64,000 bases of DNA from Bacillus sp. EB600 (lineage in GTDB: Bacteria; Bacillota; Bacilli; Bacillales; Cytobacillaceae), in contig NZ_JAEVLT010000003.1 of assembly GCF_024494385.1 (NCBI RefSeq), forward strand, positions 186,001-250,000. Direction: 5' to 3'. Below are positions 44,880 to 54,540 of the stretch, piece after piece (positions within the stretch are counted from its first letter, which is position 1; the number at the start of each line of letters is the position of its first letter). The notes beneath the pieces were generated by a model. The model was not told the origin of the DNA, did no database searches, and saw only the letters and a list, made by a program, of their open reading frames with translations. A program made the translations under genes and the position numbers.

Positions 44880-45917
44880 GCTATTTGAAGCTTCTTTATC
44901 TGTATTGCTGAAGGTTTCTGCATTTGTACTTTCAGCACTCTCTGTATTTAAACTTGATTGGAGTTCTAACTTTGCATTCGCTAAAGAATGCGGATCAAGC
45001 TGGTAGTAATAAACGCCACCGATTGTTGAATCTTTACCATCAACATGAAGGGTGGTAAAGTCCAAACCCTTACTTGATGTTGTATAGCTTATTAATGATT
45101 TTATATCATCAAAGGTAAGGCTGGTCTCCATATTTTTACCAACTGCTTCAATCACTTTTCCTTCTTTAGGTATTGAATCCACAGAAACAGCCTTTTTCAA
45201 AATTGCTTTTAAAATTTGCTGTTGGCGAAGACCTCTTTGAATATCATTGTCTTTGTGACGGGTCCTCGCAAGAGCTAGAGCTTCTTCAGAATTTAAATGC
45301 TGCATACCAGATTTGAGATGGATCGCATCTGGTCGATCCTTTGAATCCTGTTCAGACAATGCATAAGGGACGTTAACATTTATGCCGCCTAGAGCATCGA
45401 CCACATCGAGGAATGCATTAAAGTTCATTTTTACATAATAATCAACCGGAACATCTAATAAGTCTTGAACCGTTTCAATCGCAAGCTTTGTACCGCCGTA
45501 GGCATTTGCTTCATTAATTTTCGTTTTTTTGCTTCTTCCTGGAATGGCAACGTAAGAATCACGGGGAATGCTTAACATTTTAACTGAGTTTTCTTTTTTA
45601 TTAAGAGTAACTACCATTAATGCGTCTGTTCTTGTTCCTGTTCCAAAGTGTCTGGTTTGACTGTCATCTACCCCCATTAAAAGGATGGATACATTGTCTA
45701 ATTTTGGATTTGGCTTTACAATTCTTTTGGATGCTACATCAACTGGTTTATAGGACTTATTTATGGCTGATTCTGCTTTATTATATAGAAATGTTCCATA
45801 AGCTGCTGCACTTAGAGCTATTACTAATAGTGGCGTAAATATCCAAAGGACGATGGGGCGAATTCTTCTTCTCTTCTTTTTTTGATTTGATCTCGAGGAC
45901 CGTAACTGCTGAGACAT
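44877..45917 (-). CDS. LCP-family wall-polymer ligase (TagU-like, second copy)
   Basis: 346 residues: a basic cytoplasmic N-terminus (SNQKKKRRRIRP), one membrane helix (IVLWIFTPLLVIALSAAAYGTFLY), and an LCP domain with SILLMGVDDSQTRHFGTGTRTDALMVVTL, LSIPRDSYVAIPG, KINEANAYGG, DALGGINV and ALARTRHKDNDIQRGLRQQQ. It ends in a Ser/Thr/Asn/Glu-rich tail of about 35 residues lacking in the copy at 8.4 kb. Attaches undecaprenyl-linked polymer to peptidoglycan. The position next to tagO-like genes supports teichoic-type polymer as substrate. Confidence 0.93.
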   Translation of the reverse strand: MSQQLRSSRSNQKKKRRRIRPIVLWIFTPLLVIALSAAAYGTFLYNKAESAINKSYKPVDVASKRIVKPNPKLDNVSILLMGVDDSQTRHFGTGTRTDALMVVTLNKKENSVKMLSIPRDSYVAIPGRSKKTKINEANAYGGTKLAIETVQDLLDVPVDYYVKMNFNAFLDVVDALGGINVNVPYALSEQDSKDRPDAIHLKSGMQHLNSEEALALARTRHKDNDIQRGLRQQQILKAILKKAVSVDSIPKEGKVIEAVGKNMETSLTFDDIKSLISYTTSSKGLDFTTLHVDGKDSTIGGVYYYQLDPHSLANAKLELQSSLNTESAESTNAETFSNTDKEASNS

Positions 45918-46025
45918 ACATTTATCTCCTTTAAATTGGATAGTATATAACTAGCAAACTAAACTTTATTGTACTATCTTTTCGTTGATTCGTAAATTGT
46001 AAGTTTTTGAACAAAAAGAGAAAAA

Positions 46026-46055
46026 AATCCCCTTACTTGTCGTAAAAGGGGATTT
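46026..46055 (-). terminator. Terminator of yvyE
   Basis: Stem aatcccctt/aaggggatt around an 11-base loop, with seven T on the minus strand beyond it. Confidence 0.75.
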
Positions 46056-46069
46056 TCGTTTGTTATTTT

Positions 46070-46702
46070 TCATTTGTCTTCCTCTAAATAGACCTGCTCT
46101 CCGCCATCGATCTTGCACTGTCCATTCGTCAATTCCACCATCCACTCAGTGAATGCCTGGATCTTGTCCTCCTCGACATAGGCTTCGATTTCGACGGTGT
46201 CTAAATAGTGAATTTCCTTGATGGTGTAGGCTGATGCCCGCAATTCCTTTTCTAGTTTGCCAAGCCAGGTGTAGTCTACTTTAACGTGCATGATTTGGAC
46301 GAGCTTTCTTTCGACAATTCCAACCTCGTTTAGTCCTTCTGACGTTGCTTTCCCGTAAGCCCGGATCAGTCCGCCTGCACCCAGCTTAATGCCCCCAAAA
46401 TATCTGGTAACCACAACAACGGTGTCTTTTAGATTGCGCTTTTTTAATACCTCAAGAATTGGTACCCCTGCTGTTCCGCTTGGTTCACCATCATCATTTG
46501 CCTTTTGAATCTGGTCGTTTTCGCCTATTAAATAGGCGGAACAATTGTGGCTGGCATTCCAATGCTTTTTTTTTATAGTTTGGATAAATTCCTGTGCTTG
46601 CGCCTCTGTTTCTGCTCGAGTGATTTGCGCAATAAAACGGGACTTTTCGATGCTAATTTCATGTTCACCGGTCGTTTTCACTGTATAATAATAGGAAAGC
46701 AT
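46070..46702 (-). CDS. yvyE: YvyE/YigZ (IMPACT-family) protein
   Basis: 210 residues. N-terminal UPF0029/IMPACT domain with IEKSRFIAQI, HWNASHNCSAYLIGEN, ANDDGEPSGTAGVPILEVL and VVVTRYFGGIKLGAGGLIRAYG; the C-terminal part is the ferredoxin-like DUF1949 domain. Cytoplasmic; the IMPACT family is linked to translation control in eukaryotes, with an unclear bacterial role. yvyE next to degS is the normal Bacillus order. Confidence 0.93.
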   Translation of the reverse strand: MLSYYYTVKTTGEHEISIEKSRFIAQITRAETEAQAQEFIQTIKKKHWNASHNCSAYLIGENDQIQKANDDGEPSGTAGVPILEVLKKRNLKDTVVVVTRYFGGIKLGAGGLIRAYGKATSEGLNEVGIVERKLVQIMHVKVDYTWLGKLEKELRASAYTIKEIHYLDTVEIEAYVEEDKIQAFTEWMVELTNGQCKIDGGEQVYLEEDK

Positions 46703-47064
46703 TGGACAACTCCACCCTCTAAAATCGTGTAATAGCGCTCTTTCTATTATAAATCCTCATAATGACATTCACCAGTGTAATAAAACTTTAATATCGCTGA
46801 AATGTTGGCGTGGTATAATAAAACAAGTTCTTACTGTTGGTGAAGTGGGAAAATAGACATGGAACTCTTGCACGTTTTCACTACTTAAGACTGATTTTAA
46901 GGAATTCATCTACCATTTCAACATGTTAAAAATGGTAAATAAACGTATAAAACGTTAAAATATGGGAAAAGTAACTTTTTTTAGTAAGAATTCCCAATAG
47001 TAGCTGACTCTACTGTGTAACAAACAGTGCTTATTGACAGAGCGCAATGCCTGGAGGAATATGC
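46703..47064. other. Divergent intergenic region yvyE/degS
   Basis: 362 bases. A TATAAT with a TG extension lies at 46814-46819 on the plus strand, without a good -35. No hairpin terminator, repeat or extra gene was found. Confidence 0.45.
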
Positions 47065-48207
47065 ATGAAAATCATGAAATTTGATACAAAAGCTCTCGAT
47101 GAGATCATTAGTCGGATGATTAATACAGTGGGATCGAGTAAGGATGAAATTTTTCAAATTGGTGAGCAATGCCGCAATGACTTTGAAAGTTTAACTGATG
47201 AATTAAAAAGTGTTAAGGAAATGGTTTTAAAGGTTATTGATGAAGGTGATCGTCTAGAGGCAAAGGCTAGATTATCAAGAAATCGTCTTTCAGAGGTTAG
47301 CATGAATTTCAATCAGTACTCGGAGGAAGAGGTTCGTGAAGCCTATGAAAAGGCCCACCAGCTGCAAATGGATTTGTCAATAGCCCGTCAAATGGAGAAG
47401 CAGCTTCGTGAACGCAGGGATGATCTTGATCGAAGACTTCATGGAATCCATGAAACGATTGAAAAAGCAGACCATCTTGTTTCGCAAATTTCCGTTGTGC
47501 AGAATTATTTAATGAGTGATATTAAGCAAATGGGCGAAGCACTTGAAGATGCGAAGGCAAAGCAGGACTTCGGTTTGAAAATTATCGAAGCCCAGGAAGA
47601 AGAGCGTAAGCGGCTGTCGAGGGAAATTCATGATGGCCCTGCACAAATGATAGCCAATGTCATCATGCGTTCTGACCTGATCGAACGTGTCTATCGCGAG
47701 CGGGGTGGAGAAGAGGCGATTGCTGAGGTAAAAAGCTTCAAAAAAATGGTCCGGTCAGCGCTTTACGAGGTGCGGCGGATTATTTATGACCTGCGTCCAA
47801 TGGCACTTGACGATCTAGGTTTGGTTCCGACCCTCAGAAAATACCTGCAAACGATCGAAGAATATCATAATAAGGCTAAAATTGAATTTTCGAATATGGG
47901 CTTAGAACGCCGTCTTCCTCCCAAATACGAGGTCGCCATGTTCCGGCTGATCCAGGAGGCAGTACAAAACGCCCTCAAGCATGCGGAAGCAAAAAATATT
48001 CTTGTTAGACTAGAAATGACAAAGTCAAATATTAATGTTTTAATCAAAGATAATGGGAAGGGCTTTGATGTGAAAAGAGCCTGCCCAAAATCGTTTGGAT
48101 TGCTTGGAATGCGTGAGCGAATTGAACTGCTCGACGGTGATATCACAATTGAATCAAAAATTGGGAAGGGTACACTGGTGTACATTCATGTGCCTGTGCC
48201 GGAGTGA
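47065..48207 (+). CDS. degS: Two-component sensor kinase DegS
   Basis: 380 residues from ATG 47065, which follows TGGAGG by seven bases; a 5' extension to 47047 would place the ribosome site inside the gene. It is a soluble kinase: N-terminal DegS sensor coiled coil (about 1-180), HisKA_3 box EEERKRLSREIHDGPAQMIAN with the phosphorylated His, and a C-terminal HATPase with LIQEAVQNALKHAEA, DNGKGFD and GLLGMRERIELL. It phosphorylates DegU, which controls exoenzymes, competence, motility and wall-related genes. Unlike B. subtilis, 267 bases separate it from degU. Confidence 0.97.
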   Translation: MKIMKFDTKALDEIISRMINTVGSSKDEIFQIGEQCRNDFESLTDELKSVKEMVLKVIDEGDRLEAKARLSRNRLSEVSMNFNQYSEEEVREAYEKAHQLQMDLSIARQMEKQLRERRDDLDRRLHGIHETIEKADHLVSQISVVQNYLMSDIKQMGEALEDAKAKQDFGLKIIEAQEEERKRLSREIHDGPAQMIANVIMRSDLIERVYRERGGEEAIAEVKSFKKMVRSALYEVRRIIYDLRPMALDDLGLVPTLRKYLQTIEEYHNKAKIEFSNMGLERRLPPKYEVAMFRLIQEAVQNALKHAEAKNILVRLEMTKSNINVLIKDNGKGFDVKRACPKSFGLLGMRERIELLDGDITIESKIGKGTLVYIHVPVPE

Positions 48208-48474
48208 TTGATATCATCATGGACAAGCGGCACGTTCAATGACCTGTTTCGAAATGGTCGGTTCAGCGAAGCGGGAAAACAGAATACTTTCATGAGGTAA
48301 TACTGGAATGACGGGTGTAATTGCGAAAATGTGTTCATCAACGAATGAGCTGATTACTAATTTAAAAAAAGTAAAATTTATAAACATAAGGTTTTAGAGA
48401 TTGCTTGACTGCTTGATTCGTGGTTAAGCGTGTTGGTTGCGAAAAATGGGGAATTTTTACGGGAGGCGAAACAC

Positions 48475-49167
48475 ATGACGACAAAAATTGCGATTATCGA
48501 TGACCACCAGCTTTTTAGAGAAGGGGTTAAGCGAATCCTTGAGTTTGAAAAGGCGTTCCAGGTTGTGGCTGAAGGTGATGATGGAAGTGAGGCCTTGAAC
48601 ATTGTGGCTGAACATCATCCAGATGTTGTCATTATGGATATTAATATGCCAAATGTTAATGGTGTTGAGGCTACAAAATTACTAGTTGAAAATTATCCTG
48701 AAGCCAAGGTCATTATTTTATCGATTCATGATGATGAAAACTATGTGATGCATGCACTGCAAACAGGTGCTGCAGGATACCTTTTGAAGGAAATGGATGC
48801 CGATGCTTTGATTGAAGCCGTTCGTGTCGTTGCTGATGGCGGATCCTATTTACATCCAAAGGTCACCCACAGCTTAGTTAATGAATACAGAAGGCTTACC
48901 GCAAATCAGGTTAGCGGGGGGAGCAGCTACTCCAGCATACATAACATTGAAATCCGCCGGCCGTTGCATCTGTTAACTAGACGTGAATGTGAAGTGCTGC
49001 AAATGCTTGCAGATGGCAAGAGTAATCGCGGCATTGGTGAAGCACTGTTCATTAGTGAAAAAACAGTTAAAAACCATGTAAGTAATATTTTGCAAAAAAT
49101 GAGTGTAAATGACCGGACTCAGGCTGTTGTTGTGGCCATTAAAAATGGCTGGGTTGAAGTTCGGTAG
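48475..49167 (+). CDS. degU: Response regulator DegU
   Basis: 231 residues from ATG 48475, eight bases after GGGAGG. Receiver domain: [19 protein letters not shown], phospho-acceptor Asp in [13 protein letters not shown], and Lys in [13 protein letters not shown]-terminal NarL/LuxR helix-turn-helix: [20 protein letters not shown] and [20 protein letters not shown]. Regulator paired with DegS. The 267-base gap before it has no gene and could hold its own promoter, as known for degU in B. subtilis. Confidence 0.98.
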   Translation: MTTKIAIIDDHQLFREGVKRILEFEKAFQVVAEGDDGSEALNIVAEHHPDVVIMDINMPNVNGVEATKLLVENYPEAKVIILSIHDDENYVMHALQTGAAGYLLKEMDADALIEAVRVVADGGSYLHPKVTHSLVNEYRRLTANQVSGGSSYSSIHNIEIRRPLHLLTRRECEVLQMLADGKSNRGIGEALFISEKTVKNHVSNILQKMSVNDRTQAVVVAIKNGWVEVR

Positions 49168-49266
49168 TTCATATTTTTTGAGATATGGACAAGCGGATAT
49201 AGTTTTAGAGATTGGAAGAATTATCCATAATAAGAATGACTTGGAAAAGCATATATTGATAGGATT

Positions 49267-49297
49267 GAGTACGTCAGGAATTTGGCGTACTCTTTTC
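49267..49297 (+). terminator. Terminator after degU
   Basis: Stem gagtacg/cgtactc with a 12-base loop, then TTTT. Confidence 0.7.
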
Positions 49298-49346
49298 TAT
49301 GTTTTCAGATGAAGTATAGGTAAAAAAATAAGGACGGTACTTTACT

Positions 49347-49760
49347 ATGAAAACGGCAGTTGTAACGGATAGACGACGTATATCCCGTAGGAGTTGCGCG
49401 CTAAATGGAGATACATGATCCCCTTACAAGTCGTTTCTGGTGAGGAGGTCTACGAGGAAGAGATCGACCTTCGTTCGAGTGAAATTTTTGAAAAAGTAAA
49501 GCATCAGGATCTGCCCGCTACCTCACAGCCGCCCGACGAGTGCCCAGGCCTTTATCAGCAGCCTGCTGCAAGTAAAGCCGCTCCTCCATTTTGAAAATAA
49601 GGTAATTGTCCCGTCCGAAAAAGTCCGCACCCGCAAAAAAGCCCAGAAGCGAATCGGGGAACTGCTGGGGGAAGCAATGGGCGGAAGCGCTGAGCCTTAT
49701 CGCGCCGCTGTGATCCACGCCAATCGCGAGGAAGAGGCGCTGGCTGCGGGTATGCTGCCA
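49347..49760 (+). pseudogene. degV-family relic
   Basis: Reading across frames gives MKTAVVTD, then (after one lost base) TTYIP-stop-ELRAKWRYMIPLQVVSGEEVYEEEIDLRSSEIFEKVKHQDLPATSQPP, then (other frame) AQAFISSLLQVKPLLHFENKVIVP...KVRTRKKAQKRIGELLGEAMGG...YRAAVIHANREEEALAAG. These are the start, the TSQPP lipid-binding loop and the second-domain motif of DegV fatty-acid-binding proteins. It has an early frameshift, a CAG-to-TAG stop, a missing middle of roughly 80-100 codons and a missing C-terminus. degV directly follows degU in related Bacillus, so this is the decayed local copy. A repeat array begins 30 bases after the broken end. Confidence 0.8.
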
Positions 49761-49789
49761 GTGCTTTTTTTTGTGGCATTTTGGGGATT

Positions 49790-49905
49790 GGCGAAATTAT
49801 TGTGTGGTTTGGCGAAATAAATGAATTTTTGGCGAAATTATCATAAAGATTGGCGAAATAAATGAAAAAACGGCGCAATAATCACCAAGTTTGGCGAAAT
49901 CAAAC
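49790..49905. repeat. Array 3: six ggcgaaat motifs spaced 21/20/21/20/21 bp
   Basis: Motif starts at 49790, 49811, 49831, 49852, 49872 (ggcgcaat) and 49893. The strict alternation makes a 41-bp composite unit: 21-mers like ggcgaaattatcataaagat and 20-mers like ggcgaaataaatgaattttt. Located between the degV relic and the NERD-comF operon. Same motif and same alternation, in inverse orientation, as array 4. Confidence 0.88.
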
Positions 49906-50006
49906 TTTATCAACTCACGCAGCCCCAAACTTTTTTTAAAAATAAAAAGGATTTTGTCGATAAACCTAGAATTTTATTTAACAAAGTGCAAAGGAGGAAT
50001 GATTTT

Positions 50007-50975
50007 TTGATTATGCAAGAGCGTCAATACCCATTACGTGCCATTTTAGCAAAAATATCGCTAATGCGGCTCCCGTTAAACCATTACAAGCGGCCGCCCA
50101 TCGAAGAAATGTTTCACCGAGAGGACGCAGGCTATTGGGGAGAAAAGGCTTTAGATTACTATTTAAGCTTTCTACCAAATGACAAGTACTATATTTTTCA
50201 ACATCTCCGCTTAACCTTCGAAAAATGGACATTCCAAATCGACTTCCTACTCCTTACTAAAAACTTTGCCCTTATTATTGAAGCAAAAAACTACAAGGGA
50301 AACCTCCATTTTGAGAGTAAATTCAATCAAGTCATTCAAACTCAAAATGATAAAGAAAAGAGCTACGATGATCCACTTTCACAGGCACAACGGCAAAAAA
50401 TATTACTTTCAAAATGGTTAAAAAAGTACACCTCTATTGAGCTTCCCATCCAATACCTCGTTGTCATGAGTAACCCCAACGCCCTTTTAAAAACAGATCC
50501 CGATAACACAGAAGTCTTAAAAAGAGTATGCAAACCCTTCAAACTTTTGGATAAAATCAAGGAAATAGAAGCCACACATCAAACAGAAATAATGACTGAA
50601 AAAGAATTACGAAAAACCAGTAGGCTTCTTGTAAAGAACCATGTCCCTGAGCAATTTAACATCCTCAAATACTTCAAAATTGCACCCGAAGAAATTCTAA
50701 CCGGTGTCCGTTGTGAATCTTGCGGTAAGCTCCCAATGGAATATAACAAAAGAAAATGGTATTGCCCATCTTGTCACACCTATTCGAAAACGGCTCATAT
50801 TGAAAGCGTGAATGATTACTTCCTTCTCACCAAAGATACGATAACAAACTCCGAGTTTAGAGATTTTCTTCATCTGCAAACAAAAGACATCGCCCAAAAA
50901 CTTCTATTAAAAATGAATCTCCCCAGTACTGGAAATACAAAAGCCCGAGTCTACCACAAAAAGGAGCTGACCTAA
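50007..50975 (+). CDS. NERD-domain (nuclease-related) protein with zinc-finger tail
   Basis: About 323 residues from TTG 50007, nine bases after AAAGGAGG; ATG 50013 is possible. The NERD domain (about 30-140) has GEKALDYYLSFLP, FQIDFLLLTKNFALIIEAKNYKG (the E-x-K and D of the restriction-endonuclease-like core) and QAQRQKILLSKWLK. The C-terminal part has CESCGKLPMEYNKRKWYCPSCHTY, a four-Cys zinc site. The family is thought to bind or process DNA, but no defined reaction is known. The stop TAA abuts the comFA ATG (TAAATG), so it is coupled to the DNA-uptake operon. Confidence 0.85.
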   Translation: MIMQERQYPLRAILAKISLMRLPLNHYKRPPIEEMFHREDAGYWGEKALDYYLSFLPNDKYYIFQHLRLTFEKWTFQIDFLLLTKNFALIIEAKNYKGNLHFESKFNQVIQTQNDKEKSYDDPLSQAQRQKILLSKWLKKYTSIELPIQYLVVMSNPNALLKTDPDNTEVLKRVCKPFKLLDKIKEIEATHQTEIMTEKELRKTSRLLVKNHVPEQFNILKYFKIAPEEILTGVRCESCGKLPMEYNKRKWYCPSCHTYSKTAHIESVNDYFLLTKDTITNSEFRDFLHLQTKDIAQKLLLKMNLPSTGNTKARVYHKKELT

Positions 50976-52466
50976 ATGCGCTTCATTGTCCAGGAAGACA
51001 AGCTGATTGCTGTGAAGAACAAAGCTGAAAACACCTTTTCTCTTGGAAAAATCAACTCCATTCCCGACCCTCCACTTAATCCTGCGTTCCGATTCATCCC
51101 TGAACTCCAAGCGTTTTTGACCGGTAAACAACTCCTCATCGACGAACTTCCTTTCACGCTCGAACAAATCCAAAGTCATTATGAAAATGGGTATATTACT
51201 TATCGAAAAGGGATCGACTATAGCGGGAAAAAGCCAATCTGTATCAGGTGCGGGAACCAGGACCCATCCTGGTTTGCGTCCTTTCCATGCTCACGCTGTG
51301 GCGAAACATGCTTATACTGCCGAAAATGCTTAATGATGGGAAGAGTCAGCGCCTGTACACCGCTCTTAGGCTGGAAGGGACCAGCACCGCAAACGTTGCT
51401 CCCGCAGCAAGTCCTCGAATGGAACGGGAAGCTTTCGGAGGGACAAAAGAGAGCATCAGATCAAGTAGTCGAGGCAGTTCAACAGGACAAAGAGCTGCTG
51501 GTGTGGGCAGTGTGCGGCGCCGGCAAAACCGAGGTGCTTTTTCAAGGGATTGAAGCTGCTCTCACGGCTGGAAAACGTGTTTGCATTGCCACGCCGAGAA
51601 CGGATGTTATCCTGGAGCTGACGCCCCGGCTGAAGGCAGCCTTCCCGAAAATTACCGTTGCATCACTTTATGGCGGCAGTGAGGACCGCCATTTGTATGC
51701 CCCGCTAACAATCGCGACCACGCACCAGCTGCTCCGCTTTTACCAAGCCTTTGACACGGTTATTGTCGATGAAGTCGATGCCTTTCCTTACACTGCTGAT
51801 CGATCGCTGCAATATGCAGCAGCTCAGGCGCGAAAGCCAACCTCCACGATCATTTACCTCACAGCCACTCCAAATGAAAAATGGCAGCGGGAATGCCGGC
51901 TAGGGAAAAGGCACTTTGCCACGATTCCGGCCCGGTTTCACCGCCATCCGCTTCCGGTCCCGGAATTTGCGTGGTGCGGCAACTGGCAAAAGCTGCTCAA
52001 AAAAGACAAACTGCCTGCCAATATCCTAAACTGGGTCAAAACCCGCCTCCAAACCAACAAACAAGCACTCCTCTTTTTCCCGCATATCCCCTTAATGGAA
52101 AGATCATTGCCAATCCTTCGCGCCCTCAACCTAAAAATAGAAGCCGTTCACGCTGAGGACCCCGACCGTAAAGAGAAGGTACAGCAAATGCGCAGGAAAG
52201 AACTCGCTTTGCTGCTGACAAACACCATCCTCGAGCGTGGTGTTACGTTTCCCAATATCGATGTCGCCGTCATTGGTGCGGAAGATACCATTTTTACAGA
52301 AAGTGCCCTGGTCCAAATTGCCGGCCGGGCCGGCCGAAGTGCTGAGCACCCAACGGGCAATGTAACCTTTTTTCATTATGGGAAAACCGAAGCAATGCTA
52401 AAGGCACGAAAACAAATCATATCGATGAATCGGGAGGGGGTGAAAAGGGGGTTGATTGATGTATGA
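50976..52466 (+). CDS. comFA: ComFA, DNA-uptake helicase/ATPase
   Basis: 496 residues. Four-Cys-pair zinc region CIRCGNQDPSW...CSRCGETCLYCRKC (about 88-125), DEAD/DEAH-like helicase core with Walker A AVCGAGKTEVLF, motif II VDEVDAFP, motif III YLTATP and motif VI QIAGRAGR. ComFA drives transforming single-stranded DNA through the ComEC channel. It lies between the NERD gene and comFC; comFB, present in B. subtilis, is missing. No ribosome site precedes its ATG, consistent with coupling to the NERD gene, although AAAAGGAG lies eleven bases upstream. Confidence 0.96.
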   Translation: MRFIVQEDKLIAVKNKAENTFSLGKINSIPDPPLNPAFRFIPELQAFLTGKQLLIDELPFTLEQIQSHYENGYITYRKGIDYSGKKPICIRCGNQDPSWFASFPCSRCGETCLYCRKCLMMGRVSACTPLLGWKGPAPQTLLPQQVLEWNGKLSEGQKRASDQVVEAVQQDKELLVWAVCGAGKTEVLFQGIEAALTAGKRVCIATPRTDVILELTPRLKAAFPKITVASLYGGSEDRHLYAPLTIATTHQLLRFYQAFDTVIVDEVDAFPYTADRSLQYAAAQARKPTSTIIYLTATPNEKWQRECRLGKRHFATIPARFHRHPLPVPEFAWCGNWQKLLKKDKLPANILNWVKTRLQTNKQALLFFPHIPLMERSLPILRALNLKIEAVHAEDPDRKEKVQQMRRKELALLLTNTILERGVTFPNIDVAVIGAEDTIFTESALVQIAGRAGRSAEHPTGNVTFFHYGKTEAMLKARKQIISMNREGVKRGLIDV

Positions 52467-52491
52467 ATGATTTTGAAAGGGGTGAGAAACG

Positions 52492-53208
52492 ATGAACCTA
52501 TTTCCACAACTACGTTGTCTGCTTTGTCACGAGATTATTCTGCCCACCATCGGATGGAACGCACTGTTTTCAGCTGAGAAAGAAAAGCTACTATGTGCAG
52601 CGTGCGAGGGCAAGTTAGAAAAAATCAGCGGCGAGTGCTGCCGAATTTGCAGCCGCCCATTCTCACAATTGGATGTGCAGTTCCGTCATGGTGATTTGTG
52701 CAACGACTGTGTCCGCTGGGAGGAAGACCCCGAGTGGAGCGGATATCTCGATAAAAACGTGTCACTTTTTCATTACAATGATTTTTTAAAGGAGGTCATT
52801 GCCAGGTATAAATTTCGCGGCGATTACCTGATTGCAAAGGTATTTGCTGAACAAATGAAATCAGAGCTGGCACTACTTGATTACGACTTTCTTGTGCCCA
52901 TTCCTTTGAGTGAGGAGCGGCTGTACGAGCGCGGCTTTAACCAGGCGGAGGCACTCCTCGCCGAATCAGGATATACTCCCACATCTCTCCTCACAAGAAT
53001 CCATTCCGAAAAACAATCGAAGAAATCACGGAACGAGCGTATCCATGTTCCACAGGTTTTTCAAGTTTCAGAGGATCGTGAATTAAATGGAAAGTTGATT
53101 CTGCTGGTCGACGATATCTATACCACCGGCTCTACGTTGAGACACGCGGCTAAGGTCCTTAAAGGAGCGGGTGCGGACCGCATTCAATCTCTCACACTAG
53201 CAAGGTAA
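52492..53208 (+). CDS. comFC: ComFC, phosphoribosyltransferase-like competence protein
   Basis: 238 residues. N-terminal zinc region CLLCHEIILP, CAACEGKL, CCRICSRPF and CNDCVRW; middle FLVPIPLSEERLYERGFNQAE; C-terminal PRPP-binding loop ILLVDDIYTTGSTLRHAAKVL. Works with ComFA during transformation. AAAGGGG precedes the ATG. A damaged second copy of its 3' half is found at 54.5 kb. Confidence 0.95.
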   Translation: MNLFPQLRCLLCHEIILPTIGWNALFSAEKEKLLCAACEGKLEKISGECCRICSRPFSQLDVQFRHGDLCNDCVRWEEDPEWSGYLDKNVSLFHYNDFLKEVIARYKFRGDYLIAKVFAEQMKSELALLDYDFLVPIPLSEERLYERGFNQAEALLAESGYTPTSLLTRIHSEKQSKKSRNERIHVPQVFQVSEDRELNGKLILLVDDIYTTGSTLRHAAKVLKGAGADRIQSLTLAR

Positions 53209-53279
53209 GTTATAATGGAAATTAAATAGCAATTAAAAATTGCAACAGATAGATTATAGTAAGCCCTAAAAAAACCATT

Positions 53280-53309
53280 CAAGAATACTACGATAAGTAT
53301 TCTTGTTTT
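53280..53309 (+). terminator. Terminator of the comF operon
   Basis: Perfect 10-bp stem caagaatact/agtattcttg with a 5-base loop and TTTTA. Confidence 0.8.
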
Positions 53310-53975
53310 AATAATTTAGGAAGTGAGGAGTTCCTGTCACTTAATCAATTTAAACAAACCAAATCGGCTTCGAAGAATTAAGTAAAATGTTAAACAGATA
53401 AATAATATTCAAAATATTTGAATATTTACTTTATTAATATCTTATAATACGGTAATATTAGGATGTATTTACCTGAGCTGGAAAACTATGATATTTTTAT
53501 TAGCTATAATAGCTCATGTTAAGGCAGGCAATTGAAATATTTTAAATTAATGTACTCTTTGATTCATTTGGGGTTATATTCTATCTTATTAACTTTTATT
53601 TTGTAAGAATATTTAAAATTCACAAACTCATTACAAGGCATTTACTTTTCAACCATGGTAAATTAACAAATCAGGACTAAAATAACCCTAAAGTGAAACT
53701 TGTAGGAGGAATTATATTGAAGAATTACTATGTTCCACTAATTCTTTTATTCACACTTTTTCTATCGTTTAATAAAATTAAAGAAACTCTTGAACAATTA
53801 ATAAGAATATATTTTTATTTATGAATTCACTAGTGTTGCATAAATAATATCACAATTTTATGTTTGTCAGTTATTTCCATTTTAGCCAAAAACTTAAATA
53901 CCTAGTTAAAGGCGGCTTTGTAAAATTGGAAATAATTTTACAATTATACCTGTGCGACGACAACAATTTTGCTTA
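53310..53975. other. AT-rich gene-poor stretch
   Basis: About 665 bases, very AT-rich, with many stops in all frames. The only candidate is the short ORF at 53717-53824. No repeats or tRNA-like sequences seen. Confidence 0.5.
53717..53824 (+). CDS. Possible 35-residue hydrophobic peptide or 5' gene remnant
   Basis: TTG 53717 preceded seven bases earlier by TAGGAGG. The product MKNYYVPLILLFTLFLSFNK plus 15 residues looks like a signal peptide with a short tail and then stops. Either a small secreted or membrane peptide or the start of a gene whose remainder was lost at the relic-rich region that follows. No family recognised. Confidence 0.35.
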   Translation: MKNYYVPLILLFTLFLSFNKIKETLEQLIRIYFYL

Positions 53976-54232
53976 TCAAGGGATGGCTGGTCCTTCAATC
54001 TTTCGCAGCCAAAAATGCGCTGGTTTCCATAATGCAGCTCTCAAATAACGGCTAATTTGTAAAGCTTTTCACTTACTTTTTGTTTCAATTTGTACAAGAA
54101 CATGTAGGCAAAAAACAATAAGTGCGATAAATACTTGATTTTGAATCGCTCATTCCCTCTGACCGTAAAACTTTTTAATGCTGAGATGTTGTTTGATCCA
54201 TTTGAAAAACAATTCGATCGCCGCAACACTAG
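53976..54232 (-). pseudogene. IS4-family transposase C-terminal relic
   Basis: Minus strand reads AIELFFKWIKQHLSIKKFYG, a stop, AIQNQVFIALIVFCLHVLVQ, IETKSK, a stop, and LQISRYLRAALWKPAHFWLR, KIEGPAIP and its own stop. This is the conserved C-terminus of IS4/IS231-type DDE transposases (the Y-(2)-R...E region). Two internal stops and no N-terminus, so it is dead. Confidence 0.82.
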
Positions 54233-54540
54233 CGTTATGAAATTAGTGTTAAACACTATCTTCACATATCAAGAACTACATAAATTTGATAATAATCTGA
54301 AATGCATGTGATTTTTCTTTCTACAAATTGACCGCTAAAACATCCAATATTAGGAAACTGTGCTCTTGATTTTAACTCTTACCAACAAAAAGGTTTTGCA
54401 ATTCATATTTTCTCCATTTTATAAAAGACGATCAATTATTACGTTTAAAACATGATAAGATATAAGCTCTTTATCCATCAGACTCATAGGTAATACCAGT
54501 GACCCTAACTTCTTTCGAGGAGTTAGGATTACTTTATTTT

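Noticed and set aside
53860..54265. ORFs at 53860-54048 (+) and 54041-54265 (-)
   Set aside because: Both run across the IS4-transposase relic in other frames.
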